From: Prosthecobacter sp. | GTDB taxonomy: Bacteria > Verrucomicrobiota > Verrucomicrobiia > Verrucomicrobiales > Verrucomicrobiaceae | Direction: 5' to 3' | Length of the DNA: 33,987 nt | NCBI RefSeq assembly: GCF_014879935.1 | Contig: NZ_JACSRD010000072.1 | Coordinates: 1-33,987, forward strand | Shown here: piece by piece, positions 33,152-33,987 of the stretch | How positions within the stretch are numbered: the stretch's first letter is position 1 | How the letters are laid out: every line of letters begins with the position of its first letter | Made by a program: the position numbers and the translations under genes | The notes under the pieces: model-generated | The model's input: the letters and a program-made list of their open reading frames with translations, nothing else | Database searches by the model: none | Told to the model about the DNA's origin: nothing

Positions 33152-33559
33152 TCATTCTTCGCGGCACTGCACATCGCGCAATTGCAGATCCAGCGCCGTC
33201 CCGGACATCTGGATCTCCACCAACGACAGCGTCAGCGAGCCCAGCATCAGGACCAGGCTCAGGCCGAACGTGATCTGGCCGCCCGTCTGGCGGTCAAAAA
33301 AGATCAGCGTCATGCTCACCACGCAAAACATCAGGCTCAGCACGCCCAGCGTCTGCATGTGCTTGATGATCTGGATGCGCTTCCGCAGGTTTTGAATCTG
33401 CTTCACAAGCATCGGCTCCTGCGAGCTCTTCCAGTTCGCATGCAGCCCCCGCACCACCGCCGCCAGCCCCAGAAACCGGTTCGTGTAGGCCAGCATCAGC
33501 AGCGAGATCGCCGGAAACAGCAGGGAAGGCGTGGAAAGCGGGAGTTCGGGCAGGAGCAT
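33152..33559 (-). CDS. DUF2721-type small membrane protein
   Basis: The protein has 135 residues with about three hydrophobic segments, near residues 10-30, 72-90 and 95-115. Between the first and second is a basic cytoplasmic stretch (QIQNLRKRIQIIKHMQTLG). The pattern SLLMLAYTNRFLGLA, LRKRI and SLTLSLVEIQMSG matches what I recall of the DUF2721 family, whose function is unknown. It is convergent with the pseudokinase-ATPase gene, whose stop is 34 bases away. The start at 33559 is the first Met of the membrane segment. Confidence 0.8.
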   Translation of the reverse strand: MLLPELPLSTPSLLFPAISLLMLAYTNRFLGLAAVVRGLHANWKSSQEPMLVKQIQNLRKRIQIIKHMQTLGVLSLMFCVVSMTLIFFDRQTGGQITFGLSLVLMLGSLTLSLVEIQMSGTALDLQLRDVQCREE

Positions 33560-33720
33560 GACGATTCAGTCGTTCCAACAACCTGATCCGGCAAGCGGGC
33601 AGCATGGTCCCAATCGTCTTGATGTGGGGAATAGAAGCGCACCGTCTCGCGTGTCCGGTTCGGCGTCTCACCAGGATAGCGCCAGGGGGCTGAAATCCGC
33701 GGCGCGGCCTTCAGCAGCGC

Positions 33721-33987
33721 GTGTGCGGTCTCTTGCACGAGGATGCAAAGCGTCGCATCGGCGCAGAACGACCGGTGTCACTTCATCTCGTCGATTCCCG
33801 GGCAACAGGGGAAGCCTTGCCGACCACTGACTTTGATTTCGTCATCGACGCCGAGGAGCCGCTGCCCGGAAAGGTCATCAACCCGCTCCGCGAGGCGCTG
33901 GAGCTACGTGTGCCCGACACCATTGATTTCGTGGACTGGCATCGCTGCTCCGAGGCGTTTCGAGAAGTGGCGGGACCGCAGCGGGTG
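33721..33987 (+). CDS. MNT-type nucleotidyltransferase-like protein, cut by the window end
   Basis: A frame open from 33694 has no ATG. GTG at 33721, TTG at 33733 or GTG at 33775 could start it, and it runs to the window end without a stop. The translation contains LVDSRATGEALPTTDFDFVI, then EEPLPGKVINPLREALE and TIDFVDWHRCSEAFREV. This matches the minimal nucleotidyltransferase core: S-x10-D-x-D, then EPLP, a helix and a DxVD-like strand. The usual Gly before the Ser (GSRA) is Asp here, so activity is doubtful and the gene may be decaying. Such proteins often pair with a HEPN toxin; the partner would lie outside the window. Confidence 0.5.
   Translation, partial: MCGLLHEDAKRRIGAERPVSLHLVDSRATGEALPTTDFDFVIDAEEPLPGKVINPLREALELRVPDTIDFVDWHRCSEAFREVAGPQRV

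Noticed and set aside
33496-33738. 80-residue minus-strand frame overlapping the start of the DUF2721 gene
   Set aside because: Its C-terminal third lies inside the DUF2721 coding region in another frame, and no family motif is visible; kept only as a possible remnant.

Overview
The window looks like chromosomal DNA of a verrucomicrobium, probably Verrucomicrobiaceae or Prosthecobacter-like. That placement is inferred from several features: a giant exported protein built of autotransporter-type beta-strand repeats with a PEP-CTERM sorting tail, GC-rich housekeeping genes, few strong Shine-Dalgarno sequences, a SulP-carbonic anhydrase fusion, and a secreted family-10 pectate lyase. No rRNA, CRISPR array, insertion sequence or phage gene was seen.

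Layout. (1) Bases 1-3462 have visibly lower GC than the rest. They hold a minus-strand run of small exported proteins of unknown function, including a tandem pair of six-cysteine mini-proteins. Facing them on the plus strand are an ECF sigma factor and an FHA-domain protein. (2) Bases 3539-7213 hold a secreted pectate lyase (minus) and a SulP anion transporter fused to a beta-carbonic anhydrase (plus). (3) Bases 7220-8539 (minus) are a compact anti-sigma / periplasmic metal sensor / ECF sigma operon in the gene order of cnrYXH. The five metal-ligand positions recalled for CnrX are all present with the same spacing. (4) Bases 8625-16331 (plus) form a lipid-catabolism operon: patatin-type lipase, PaaK-like acyl-CoA ligase, thiolase, FadB-type bifunctional enzyme and acyl-CoA dehydrogenase. 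Together they could release, activate and beta-oxidise fatty acids. (5) Bases 16416-20475 carry mscL, dnaB (minus), a Sel1-repeat protein, a clear terminator and tRNA-Ala(GGC). (6) Bases 20500-26562 carry an exported protein with nuclease-like motifs, dnaN, a proline-rich lipoprotein, and the run tyrA, aroA, cmk, plsC (aromatic amino acids, CMP kinase, phospholipid synthesis). (7) Bases 26662-33117 hold the 1360-residue beta-repeat PEP-CTERM protein and a 728-residue protein. The latter combines an N-terminal region resembling a degenerate protein kinase with a C-terminal ParA/MinD-like P-loop ATPase. (8) The end holds a DUF2721-type membrane protein (minus) and the start of a nucleotidyltransferase-like reading frame running off the window.

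The best candidates for undescribed biology are the pseudokinase-ParA fusion, the exported CGHxxxxH mini-protein pair with its sigma/FHA neighbours, the CnrYXH-like sensor without any efflux genes, and the exported nuclease-like protein beside the tRNA. All functions are read from sequence motifs by eye; no database search was run.
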